From an uncultured Lachnospiraceae bacterium (lineage in GTDB: Bacteria; Bacillota; Clostridia; Lachnospirales; Lachnospiraceae): DNA of 34,547 bases. The stretch lies in assembly GCA_910577645.1 (NCBI GenBank), contig CAJTOL010000033.1, forward strand, positions 1 to 34,547. The letters are read 5' to 3'. Of this stretch, positions 24,096 through 31,146 are shown in pieces. The position numbers and the translations under genes were made by a program. Each line of letters starts with the position of its first letter. The first letter of the stretch is position 1. The notes beneath the pieces are model-generated. The model did not search any database and had not been told where the DNA came from. It worked only from the letters and a program-made list of their open reading frames with translations.

Positions 24096-24692
24096 TTATT
24101 GTACAGAACCTGCGCGTTTCTTTTCTTCATCCGATGCTTCTTTACAGTCTGCTTTCGGGCTTTTTTCATAGAGTTCGTCTTTAACAGGCTTCCATGCCTC
24201 CCCGAACTTGATGTCTTTAAAAAGTGATGCAAGACCGGTGACTTGTTTAAGCCTAAGGATTTCATCTTTGTCCATACCAAGATGTTTGGCAATCCACATA
24301 TCAGATCTGCCGATCTCATGAAGTTCCTTGATGATGTTGCTCATCAGATCTACATCGTGTGCGCCTCGCGCCCGATTATGACGGATGGTGCTGGCCATTC
24401 GGTTGTCAAGGGATTTATTGATGACCGATACAGGAAGCATCCCGCCTTCCCGTTCATATATGTCAGGATGATCCAGCATGATGCGATAACGATGGAACCC
24501 GTCAACGATTACATAGAGATCCTTTGTCTTGGCATAATAGCATACGATAGGCATTGTATATCCATCTTCTTTAATGCTGTCGTAAAGCAGTTTCATTTCA
24601 GGCGGGGCCACCGCATTGGGGTTATAGGTATTGGGGATTACTTTTTCAATCGGTACTGCAATTACATCATATACAGGACTTTTGAATGCCAT
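24096..24692 (-). CDS. ibrB: ParB/sulfiredoxin-fold protein, IbrB-like
   Basis: 198 residues. A ParB N-terminal domain (about 10-110) shows VIPNTYNPN, the linker LLYDSIKEDGYTMPIV and the nucleotide-binding DGFHRYRI (ParB box II equivalent), followed by RHNRARG. A helix-turn-helix-like segment follows (GRSDMWIAKHLGMDKDEILR), then a charged tail. ParB/Srx folds bind CTP or ATP and occur in partition proteins, kinases and nucleases; IbrB is the regulator partner of IbrA in E. coli. I place the start at ATG 24692, which has AGGTAGG eight bases upstream and follows the ibrA stop by one base; a GTG at 24701 is possible but has poor spacing. Enzyme activity here is unknown. Confidence 0.75.
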   Translation of the reverse strand: MAFKSPVYDVIAVPIEKVIPNTYNPNAVAPPEMKLLYDSIKEDGYTMPIVCYYAKTKDLYVIVDGFHRYRIMLDHPDIYEREGGMLPVSVINKSLDNRMASTIRHNRARGAHDVDLMSNIIKELHEIGRSDMWIAKHLGMDKDEILRLKQVTGLASLFKDIKFGEAWKPVKDELYEKSPKADCKEASDEEKKRAGSVQ

Positions 24693-24693
24693 G

Positions 24694-26016
24694 TTATTCA
24701 CCTACCTTGCTATACTTCCACTTCAGTGTATCAATGCGCTTTTTTTGTTCCTTTGTCAAACCAAAACCCATGAACCGGCACGTATGATCGTTTTTTAAAA
24801 TGCAGTAGCACATCCGCTTCCAGCTGGGAATATCCTTAGTGGATTTAATATCGTCAGTGTGATCGGGTATCTTATCGAGAAAAATTATGCGTGAGTTTTT
24901 CATGACAGTGTAGTTTGATATACCGTTTCTTCTTATGTTATATCCCTTATCTATCAATTCCTGGATACTTTGCTCCTCAAGTCCGCCTCCGGTCTTGTGC
25001 CAAAACTCGATGGAGGTTTTAAACTTGGAAATATAGTTTTTCCTCAATCTTGGGGGCAGTGTATCCAGCAGGAATCTGGTATAGGACTCCCAGGTATGCC
25101 CTTCGGGCAAAGTTAGGCTACGGTAGCCCATGGCTTTGGTTCTGCCATAGATGGATCCGAAATTTGCACCTCTTACCCGGCCGACCAATTTTGCCCACAT
25201 CTCGGGATCAAGCACGCGATAGAGGTGCAGGCTGTCTTTCGCATAATCATTAAACGGGGAAGCAACACGCATCTGATCAGGCTTGAGCCCGGCCATATAA
25301 TACATATCGTATAGCCGGTTGTAGTCATAATCAAACTTTGCATAGGCATGCCATACATCAGCATGTGACCAGTCGTAGAGCGGAGATGCCGCCCATACAT
25401 CTTTAAATTGCTTGCTGATCCAGCATTCCCCGTCATACCCATATTTTTTATTGAGAAATCCGCTGTACCGTTGCAGCGATTCATCCGCCCGGATACCAAG
25501 TAAGCATACCGTTTTTTTATCATTGTGTGTGTGCCGGTACCACCTTCCAAATTGCTTCGCAAGATCTTCCTGATGCATCCGATAGTGATAGGTGGTCATG
25601 GGATTGTTCTGTAGATTGATTACATAGGGATGCTGCGGCATGGGCCGGCACCAGCATGCCTCTTTCGTATCGTCCCACGGGTACCAGAACATTTGATAAC
25701 TGCTTAGCGCGGTTCTTGTAGCCATGGGCAGGCAGACCCAGTATGGATCCACGATGTCTTTAATGCGTTCAAAGGTGCGTTCCACATACTCGGTTGTCAC
25801 CGCATATTGAGCCTCAAAGTCTTGGTGAAATACGCCAATCTTCTTATTCGGATAATACTTCTGCTGAAAATCAAGTGTTATATTCAAAAGAATCCCACTG
25901 TCCTTACCGCCTGAGAAGGAAACAAAGATATTGTCAAACTCCTCAAATATAAACTTTAACCGTTCTTGTAGGGCACTGTAAACATTCTGTCCGGTATATT
26001 GCCGCATCATATGCAT
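24694..26016 (-). CDS. ibrA: PP-loop PAPS-reductase-like protein, IbrA-like (DUF3440 type)
   Basis: 440 residues. The PP-loop ATP-pyrophosphatase motif SGGKDS is at 35-40, and the family motif GIRADES follows at about residue 175. Cys residues stand out: CWC near 117-119 and a C-terminal CYC-x7-C before FMGFGLTKEQKKR, which could bind metal or carry sulfur. Such enzymes adenylate or activate sulfur or a nucleic-acid base; DndC of DNA phosphorothioation has the same fold. Together with the next gene this is the IbrA/IbrB pair known as a regulator of immunoglobulin-binding proteins in E. coli and often carried on mobile DNA. AGAGG lies six bases from the ATG. The pair has its own promoter and is flanked by core genes, suggesting an accessory insertion. 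Confidence 0.78.
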   Translation of the reverse strand: MHMMRQYTGQNVYSALQERLKFIFEEFDNIFVSFSGGKDSGILLNITLDFQQKYYPNKKIGVFHQDFEAQYAVTTEYVERTFERIKDIVDPYWVCLPMATRTALSSYQMFWYPWDDTKEACWCRPMPQHPYVINLQNNPMTTYHYRMHQEDLAKQFGRWYRHTHNDKKTVCLLGIRADESLQRYSGFLNKKYGYDGECWISKQFKDVWAASPLYDWSHADVWHAYAKFDYDYNRLYDMYYMAGLKPDQMRVASPFNDYAKDSLHLYRVLDPEMWAKLVGRVRGANFGSIYGRTKAMGYRSLTLPEGHTWESYTRFLLDTLPPRLRKNYISKFKTSIEFWHKTGGGLEEQSIQELIDKGYNIRRNGISNYTVMKNSRIIFLDKIPDHTDDIKSTKDIPSWKRMCYCILKNDHTCRFMGFGLTKEQKKRIDTLKWKYSKVGE

Positions 26017-26112
26017 ATTTTTCCTCTAAAGGTTTCCGGAGCTTCTTAAATTTAGATAAATGCCATTTACCTATCTCAAAAACCTTTTGTTGAATTTTGT
26101 CGAATTGGTTTT

Positions 26113-26141
26113 ATTATATCGCCTATGCGGCAACATATCAA
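26113..26141 (-). promoter_or_regulatory. promoter of the ibrAB-like pair
   Basis: On the minus strand, TTGATA (26141-26136), a 17-bp spacer, and TATAAT (26118-26113). This is close to consensus, so the pair is expected to be well expressed unless repressed. The start would be near 26106, giving a leader of about 90 nt. Confidence 0.7.
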
Positions 26142-26319
26142 GATGCGAAGTTTGGCTTTTGATAAATAATTCAGCGTTTCTAAAGCTGATGAAAAAATGG
26201 CGAAGTGTTTACATTATTAATATACAGCCCTGACGCAGTGTCTTGCTAGCTTATTAAACTATTAAAAAACGAATAGGTAATTATAAGTAAATAAAATGAA
26301 TTTTTAATGGTTCTTCCGT

Positions 26320-26348
26320 TTGACAAACAATATAAAATTTGCTAGTAT
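26320..26348 (+). promoter_or_regulatory. promoter of guaB
   Basis: TTGACA at 26320-26325, a 17-bp spacer and TAGTAT at 26343-26348, with an extended -10 TG at 26340-26341. Start near 26355, leader about 80 nt. In the leader TCCTCT (26385-26390) can pair with AGAGGA (26419-26424), which is the ribosome-binding site. Confidence 0.7.
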
Positions 26349-26433
26349 TTATTACTAATAACCCTGAGACAGGGAACGGATGAATCCTCTGGCCCGGGAG
26401 TTGAAATTAATAAGAAAGAGAGGAATATTTAGA

Positions 26434-27888
26434 ATGGGTACAATTATTGGTGAAGGCATTACCTTTGACGATGTGCTTCTGGTGCCGTCTTACTCGGAAG
26501 TGATTCCCAACCAGGTGGATTTAACCACTTATCTTACGAGGACCATTAAACTGAACATCCCCCTTATGAGCGCAGGAATGGACACGGTTACCGAGCACCG
26601 GATGGCCATTGCCATGGCAAGGCAGGGCGGAATTGGTATTATCCATAAGAATATGTCAATCGAGGCACAAGCTGAAGAAGTAGATAAGGTAAAACGTTCC
26701 GAGAATGGCGTTATCACCGACCCATTTTATCTTTCCCCGGAGCATACATTAAAGGATGCAGATGACCTTATGGGAAAATTCCGGATTTCCGGAGTACCGA
26801 TTACCGAAGGCAGGAAGCTGGTAGGCATTATCACCAACCGGGATTTAAAGTTTGAGGAGGATTTTTCCAAGAAGATTAAGGAATGTATGACCTCTGAGAA
26901 TCTGGTAACCGCAGAGGAAGGCATTACTATGGTGGAGGCCAAAAGGATTTTAGCCAAGGCCAGGGTGGAAAAGCTTCCCATTGTGGACAAGGACTTTAAT
27001 TTAAAGGGCCTGATTACCATTAAAGATATTGAGAAGCAGATTAAGTACCCCTTATCTGCAAAGGATGCTCAGGGCCGTCTTCTGTGCGGCGCCGGAGTAG
27101 GGATTACCGCCAATGTATTGGAGCGCGTAGGCGCACTGGTAAAGGCTCATGTGGACGTAATTGTGTTGGATTCCGCTCACGGTCATTCTGCCAATGTTAT
27201 CCGCTGCGTAAAGATGATTAAGGAAGCATATCCGGAGCTTCCGGTAATAGCAGGCAACGTGGCAACGGGAGATGCTACCAGAGCCTTAATCGAAGCTGGC
27301 GTGGATGCTGTTAAAGTGGGTATCGGACCCGGATCCATATGTACCACCCGTGTGGTTGCAGGTATCGGCGTACCTCAGATTTCGGCAGTTATGGACTGCT
27401 ATAAGGTGGCCAAAGAGTATGGAATCCCCATTATCGCTGACGGCGGTATCAAGTATTCCGGCGATATTACCAAGGCCATTGCAGCAGGCGGAAGCGTCTG
27501 CATGATGGGAAGCATGTTTGCAGGATGCGACGAGAGCCCGGGAGATTTCGAATTGTTCCAGGGCCGTAAGTATAAGGTATACCGCGGTATGGGATCCATC
27601 GCTGCTATGGAGAACGGCAGTAAGGATCGCTATTTCCAGAGCGACGCCAAGAAGCTGGTGCCCGAAGGGGTAGAGGGCCGTGTGGCTTATAAAGGTCTGG
27701 TAGAGGACACGGTATTCCAGCTTTTGGGAGGTTTGCGCTCCGGTATGGGCTATTGCGGCGCCAAGGACATTAAAACGCTGCAGGAGACCGGCCAGTTTGT
27801 AAAGATTTCCGCCGCATCCTTAAAAGAAAGTCATCCTCACGATATCCACATCACCAAGGAAGCGCCTAACTACAGTGTGGATGCATAA
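26434..27888 (+). CDS. guaB: inosine-5'-monophosphate dehydrogenase
   Basis: Oxidises IMP to XMP with NAD, the committed step to GMP. The 484-residue protein starts MGTIIGEGITFDDVLLVPSYSEV. CBS regulatory domains lie at about 95-200 (CMTSENLVTAEEGITMVEA; KLPIVDKDFNLKGLITIKDI). The catalytic Cys is C303 in GPGSICTTR, with the flap RYKV/YRGMGS region following. I choose 26434 (AGAGGA ten bases upstream, family N-terminus); the in-frame ATG at 26380 would add 18 residues not found in the family. It is transcribed alone and ends in the hairpin at 27903-27985. Confidence 0.97.
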   Translation: MGTIIGEGITFDDVLLVPSYSEVIPNQVDLTTYLTRTIKLNIPLMSAGMDTVTEHRMAIAMARQGGIGIIHKNMSIEAQAEEVDKVKRSENGVITDPFYLSPEHTLKDADDLMGKFRISGVPITEGRKLVGIITNRDLKFEEDFSKKIKECMTSENLVTAEEGITMVEAKRILAKARVEKLPIVDKDFNLKGLITIKDIEKQIKYPLSAKDAQGRLLCGAGVGITANVLERVGALVKAHVDVIVLDSAHGHSANVIRCVKMIKEAYPELPVIAGNVATGDATRALIEAGVDAVKVGIGPGSICTTRVVAGIGVPQISAVMDCYKVAKEYGIPIIADGGIKYSGDITKAIAAGGSVCMMGSMFAGCDESPGDFELFQGRKYKVYRGMGSIAAMENGSKDRYFQSDAKKLVPEGVEGRVAYKGLVEDTVFQLLGGLRSGMGYCGAKDIKTLQETGQFVKISAASLKESHPHDIHITKEAPNYSVDA

Positions 27889-27902
27889 TTAAAAAATTTA
27901 TA

Positions 27903-27985
27903 TGGGAAGGGGAAGCCGTAAAATGAAAGAAAGAGACATCTGCTAATAGAAAGTCTCTGGCTTCATTTTGCAGCATCCCCTTCCT
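27903..27985 (+). terminator. terminator hairpin of guaB carrying the shared 19-nt repeat (element C)
   Basis: GGAAGGGGAAGCCGTAAAAT (from about 27905) pairs with the arm ending CCCCTTCC (to about 27984), with a few mismatches, and is followed by TTTTTG. Inside, AGAGAC (27932-27937) pairs with GTCTCT (27953-27958). The stretch 27940-27958 is the exact complement of the 19-mer in element A at 14495-14513. The 3' arm (minus strand) is identical to the arm of element B over about 19 bases. Confidence 0.82.
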
Positions 27986-28026
27986 TTTTGATACAGGAAA
28001 TGAGAAGAGAGAAGCATAAAACGCCG

Positions 28027-28055
28027 TGTACAAACAGGAGGAAAGAGGTTATAAT
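28027..28055 (+). promoter_or_regulatory. promoter of the kdgF operon
   Basis: TATAAT at 28050-28055 with a weak -35 TGTACA at 28027-28032, spacer 17. Start near 28062. The GntR regulator encoded downstream may act here, but I see no clear palindromic operator beyond GTGTAC. Confidence 0.6.
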
Positions 28056-28086
28056 AGAAATAAAATCGTAAAAGGAGAGGAAAACT

Positions 28087-28416
28087 ATGTACACAGAAAA
28101 CAAAACCATCCCGTTAACGGATCTGGGCGGCGGCGTGGTTCGCAAGATTTTATCCTACAGCGAGAATCTTATGGCAGTAGAGCTTCAGTTTGAGAAAGGG
28201 GCTGTAGGGGCAAAGCACAGCCATCCCCATGAGCAGATGGGCTATATTGTAGAAGGCTCTCTGGTTTACCAGGAAGAAGGAAAAGAAGACAAAGTTTTAG
28301 GAACAGGAGACATTTACCATGTGGCTCCCAATGTAGTTCACGGCGTAGTAGCGCTGGAAGAAACCAAGCTTTTAGATATTTTCAACCCCTATCGGGAGGA
28401 CTTTGTAAAATGTTAA
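28087..28416 (+). CDS. kdgF: cupin KdgF, unsaturated-uronate linearising enzyme
   Basis: KdgF converts 4,5-unsaturated monouronates, released by lyases and unsaturated glycuronyl hydrolases, to the linear ketone form used by pectin and alginate catabolism. The 109 residues follow the family nearly throughout: LGGGVVRKILSYSENLMAVE, GAKHSHPHEQMGYIVEGS, then APNVVHGVVALEETKLLDIF and a PYREDFVK end. Metal-binding cupin residues H44/H46/H48, Q50 and H85 are present. AAAGGAG precedes the ATG. Its last seven bases overlap the start of the isomerase gene, so the two are translationally coupled. Together with GH105 and the heparinase-family lyase nearby it points to uronide use. Confidence 0.88.
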   Translation: MYTENKTIPLTDLGGGVVRKILSYSENLMAVELQFEKGAVGAKHSHPHEQMGYIVEGSLVYQEEGKEDKVLGTGDIYHVAPNVVHGVVALEETKLLDIFNPYREDFVKC

Positions 28417-29252
28417 GCTTTGGTATGCGCTGCCATGACATCTGTCCCAAGATGCCAATGGAAGATTTATTTCGGGAAGTAAAAGCCAATCGTATTGCTC
28501 AGATCCAGCTTGCTTTCGCAAAATCCATTTCTGACTATGATTTTTCCACAGGACATTACAGCCCTGGCTTTGCCCGGCACATTGGCTCTCTGTTGGAAAA
28601 AAACAACATCCATGTGGCGGTTTTAGGCTGCTACATCAATCCGGTAAACCCTGTTGAAGCAAAACGCCAGGAAGAGGTGGCCAAGTTTATTGAGCACTTA
28701 AAATACGCCAAAATTATCGGCGCAGATATGGTGGGGACAGAGACAGGCCGCATGGATCCAAATATGAAGGTAACGCCGGAGACCTTTACGGAAACATCCT
28801 ATCAGCTTCTGCTAAAAAGTATGAGAGAGATCGTGTCCAACGCGGAAAAGCTGGGGGTTACCGTAGGAGTAGAAGGGGTTTTCAACCACACCCTCTACAG
28901 CCCGGCCATGATGAAGCGCTTCTTGGAGGACATAGATTCCCCTAATGTAGAGGTGATTTTAGATCCGGTGAACCTGATTCATCCGGAAGAAACAGAATGC
29001 CAGGAGGAAGTCATAGACAAGGCATTTGCTTACTATGGCGGCAAGATTACCATGCTTCATATGAAGGATTTTATTTTCGAAGGCAGGGAACAGATTTTCC
29101 GCCATGTGGGAGAAGGGCTGTTCCAATACGAGCCGCTTATGAAGCATTTAAAGGCAAAGAAACCCCACATCACCATGCTGCTGGAGAACTCCAACAAAGA
29201 GCGGTACCACAGTGACGTAAAGTTTCTGGAAGAGATCTACAGTCGGGTATAA
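28410..29252 (+). CDS. TIM-barrel sugar isomerase/epimerase (AP endonuclease 2 family), uronate pathway
   Basis: 280 residues of the xylose-isomerase-like TIM-barrel family. Likely metal ligands E, D, H and E appear in order in GVEGVFNHTLYS, EVILDPVNLIHP, TMLHMKDFIFE and TMLLENSNKERY. These enzymes isomerise or epimerise ketoses or their derivatives. The ATG lies within the end of kdgF (overlap 28410-28416) and has GGGAGG ten bases upstream. Coupling to KdgF suggests that it handles the product, 4-deoxy-5-hexosulose-uronate, perhaps in place of KduI, or a later uronate. That substrate is inference. A GntR regulator follows 51 bp later. Confidence 0.8.
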   Translation: MLSFGMRCHDICPKMPMEDLFREVKANRIAQIQLAFAKSISDYDFSTGHYSPGFARHIGSLLEKNNIHVAVLGCYINPVNPVEAKRQEEVAKFIEHLKYAKIIGADMVGTETGRMDPNMKVTPETFTETSYQLLLKSMREIVSNAEKLGVTVGVEGVFNHTLYSPAMMKRFLEDIDSPNVEVILDPVNLIHPEETECQEEVIDKAFAYYGGKITMLHMKDFIFEGREQIFRHVGEGLFQYEPLMKHLKAKKPHITMLLENSNKERYHSDVKFLEEIYSRV

Positions 29253-29303
29253 GCTTTATGCCGGCTAATGGCAGCCGCCAATGAAAAAAACGGAGGGAGC
29301 AGT

Positions 29304-29990
29304 ATGTATACAACACAGAGCGTAAAAGAAACCCGCCGTGATTATGTCCTTCGGGAGCTTACCCGGCTGATTATCAGCTGTGAGATTAAGCCGGGAGCAG
29401 CAGTCAGCGAGCAAGAGCTGGCGGATCGGCTGGGAGTGTCCAGGACGCCGGTGAGAGAAGCCATGGTGGAGCTGGCAAAAAGCAGGATTTTAGAGACGTT
29501 TCCCCAGAGGGGCTGTAAGATATCCCTCATTGATTATTCCCTGATTCAGGAGGCGATTTTTGTCCGGACTATTTTGGAATCCGCTATATTGGATGAGGTG
29601 TGCGCCAAAGTGACGGAAGAGGATCTGCAGCTTTTAGAAAAGAACCTGTTGCTGCAAAACTATTACCTGGAAAACCGGATGGCAATGGATCTGCTGGAAA
29701 GCGATAATGAATTCCACATGATTTTATTTGAAATCGCGGATAAACGGCAGACCTTCCAGTTAATCAGCAACTTGTCAATCCACTTTGACCGTCTGCGCCT
29801 TTTAGGCCTTTCCACCATCAAAGATATTAAGATTGTGGAGGATCACAGGGCGATACTGGACGCTGTCAAAGCCGGTGATGCCCACAGGGCGAGGCAGATT
29901 CTGGAGGGCCACATCGGCAAGCGTTCCCAGCTTAACGAGGCGGAAATCCGCCAGGCTCATCCCGATTATTTTGCTCCGAAAGAAGGGTAG
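29304..29990 (+). CDS. GntR-family (FadR/FCD) transcriptional regulator of the uronate operon
   Basis: 228 residues. A GntR winged helix (about 10-75) has SEQELADRLGVSRTPVREAM and the wing FPQRGCKIS. The C-terminal FCD helical domain carries the metal-site pattern D...H...H (DNEFHMILFEIAD, VEDHRAILDAV and ARQILEGHI). FCD regulators commonly sense sugar acids such as uronates. The start at 29304 has GGAGG seven bases upstream; an ATG at 29268 would add 12 residues without its own site. Third gene of the kdgF operon, probably autoregulating it. Ends before a strong terminator. Confidence 0.88.
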   Translation: MYTTQSVKETRRDYVLRELTRLIISCEIKPGAAVSEQELADRLGVSRTPVREAMVELAKSRILETFPQRGCKISLIDYSLIQEAIFVRTILESAILDEVCAKVTEEDLQLLEKNLLLQNYYLENRMAMDLLESDNEFHMILFEIADKRQTFQLISNLSIHFDRLRLLGLSTIKDIKIVEDHRAILDAVKAGDAHRARQILEGHIGKRSQLNEAEIRQAHPDYFAPKEG

Positions 29991-30013
29991 GGAAAAATTT
30001 TTTATCTGAATTT

Positions 30014-30064
30014 TACAACATGTTGAGAGGCGAAAAATTGCGCTTCCAACATGTTGTATTTTTT
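30014..30064 (+). terminator. intrinsic terminator of the kdgF-gntR operon
   Basis: TACAACATGTTG (30014-30025) pairs with CAACATGTTGTA (30047-30058), with an inner GAGGCG/CGCTTC stem, followed by TTTTTT. Each arm is itself the palindrome CAACATGTTG, so the DNA carries two copies of the same 10-bp palindrome 32 bp apart. Confidence 0.88.
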
Positions 30065-30108
30065 ATGTAAAGTAAGGCGAAAATGGCAGTAAGGTGGGAA
30101 AAATATGT

Positions 30109-30137
30109 TTGATTTTATTAAAAATTACAGTTATAAT
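30109..30137 (+). promoter_or_regulatory. promoter of the xerD-like gene
   Basis: TTGATT (30109-30114), a 17-bp spacer and TATAAT (30132-30137). The start would be near 30144, about 73 nt before the chosen ATG. Confidence 0.6.
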
Positions 30138-30216
30138 GTAGACTAAAGGCCATTTTTTAGGTCTGTTTTGGGTGTTGGTGTTCATAATGGGGAAGCGTGG
30201 AACAGGGAGAATTGGT

Positions 30217-31062
30217 ATGATAGAAGCGATACAGGAATTTGTCATCTATTTACGGGATGTTAAAAAAACGTCAAGAAATACAGAGATATCTTATCAGCGC
30301 GACTTGATACAGCTGGAAGAGTATCTAAGAAATCAGGGGATTGTGGAACCTGACAAGGTTACGAAAACCAGTCTTAATTCTTATATCTTGTATATGGAAA
30401 AAAGCGGGAAAGCGACTACCACCATATCCAGGGAGCTGGCAGCGATTAAGGCATTTTTCCATTACCAGTTTAAAGAGGGCCGGATTAGGCGGGATCCGGC
30501 AGAGCTTTTAAAGGCCCCTAAGGTGGAGAAAAAGGCTCCGGTAATTCTTTCGGTGGAGGAAGTTCAGTCTCTTTTGGCTCAGCCGGAAGGGAAAAATGCC
30601 AAGGAGGTCCGGGATAAGGCAATGTTAGAGCTGCTTTATGCAACCGGGATACGGGTATCCGAGCTGATTAATTTACAGCTTTCGGATATTAATTTAAGCG
30701 TGGGCTTTCTGGTCTGCCGGGACGGACAGAGGGAGAGGACGATCCCCTTTGGAAAAAAGGCATCAAAGGCCCTGTCCGCCTATCTGGAACAGGCCAGGAG
30801 CCAGCTGCTGAAAGGCCAGGAGAGCGATTTGCTGTTTACCAACTGCAACGGCAAGGCCATGACTCGCCAGGGCTTTTGGAAAATTATTAAATATTATGGG
30901 GAAAAGGCTGGAGTCCAGACTGACATTACTCCCCACTCCCTGCGTCATTCCTTTGCTGCCCATCTCCTTCGAAGCGGTGCTGACATCCAGGCCGTCCAGG
31001 CCATGTTAGGCCACTCCGATATGGCTACGACCCAGGTGTATGCAGCTTATCGGATTTCATAA
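30217..31062 (+). CDS. XerD-like tyrosine recombinase, short C-terminus
   Basis: 281 residues. An N-terminal SAM-like domain (about 1-88, MIEAIQEFVIYLRDVKKTSR) precedes the catalytic domain with R146 (TGIRVSEL), H240 and R243 (HSLRHSFAAHLL), H266 (LGHSDMATTQ) and nucleophile Y275. Two features are odd. The beta-hairpin that normally reads GKGNKER, with a catalytic Lys, is CRDGQRER, so Asp aligns with the Lys. The protein also stops six residues after Tyr, lacking the tail that contacts the partner recombinase in XerC/XerD. No frame continues the tail. The start at 30217 is supported by AGGGAG seven bases upstream; ATGs at 30172 and 30187 lack good sites. No transposon genes adjoin, so a chromosomal role is as likely as a mobile one. 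Confidence 0.82.
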   Translation: MIEAIQEFVIYLRDVKKTSRNTEISYQRDLIQLEEYLRNQGIVEPDKVTKTSLNSYILYMEKSGKATTTISRELAAIKAFFHYQFKEGRIRRDPAELLKAPKVEKKAPVILSVEEVQSLLAQPEGKNAKEVRDKAMLELLYATGIRVSELINLQLSDINLSVGFLVCRDGQRERTIPFGKKASKALSAYLEQARSQLLKGQESDLLFTNCNGKAMTRQGFWKIIKYYGEKAGVQTDITPHSLRHSFAAHLLRSGADIQAVQAMLGHSDMATTQVYAAYRIS

Positions 31063-31082
31063 AATAAAAGGCATATTTTTAT

Positions 31083-31142
31083 AACAGGCCGGAACAAAAT
31101 GAAACAGTCAGATTTTCTGATTTTATTTTGTCCCGGCCTGTT
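31083..31142. terminator. bidirectional hairpin terminator (element E) between xerD-like and GH105 genes
   Basis: AACAGGCCGG (31083-31092) pairs with 31133-31142. After one mismatch the stem continues through ACAAAATGAAA (31094-31104) with one G-U, and a TCAGA/TCTGA top stem closes it. T-rich sequence follows on both sides. The CAAAATGAAA core is shared with elements A and B. Confidence 0.8.
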
Positions 31143-31146
31143 TCCT

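Larger units (their letters stand above)
26017..26379. other. AT-rich divergent intergenic region between ibrA-like gene and guaB
   Basis: Holds the ibrAB promoter (minus) and the guaB promoter (plus). Between them (about 26142-26319) is AT-rich sequence in which I see no gene, repeat of integrase-site type, or RNA. A palindrome, TAAATG-C-CATTTA (26057-26069), lies in the predicted ibrA leader. Confidence 0.6.

Noticed and set aside
24243..24773. Plus-strand frame of 176 codons opposite the ibrAB-like genes
   Set aside because: The minus-strand products have clear ParB and PP-loop motifs and a good promoter; the opposite frame has none.
26349..26433. Purine or guanidine-type riboswitch in the guaB leader
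   Set aside because: The leader is only about 80 nt and shows none of the conserved core motifs I know for these classes.
30014..30216. A dif-like site for the XerD-like recombinase in its own upstream region
   Set aside because: The only candidate stretch (around 30127-30145) matches just part of one arm and is better explained as the -10 of the promoter.
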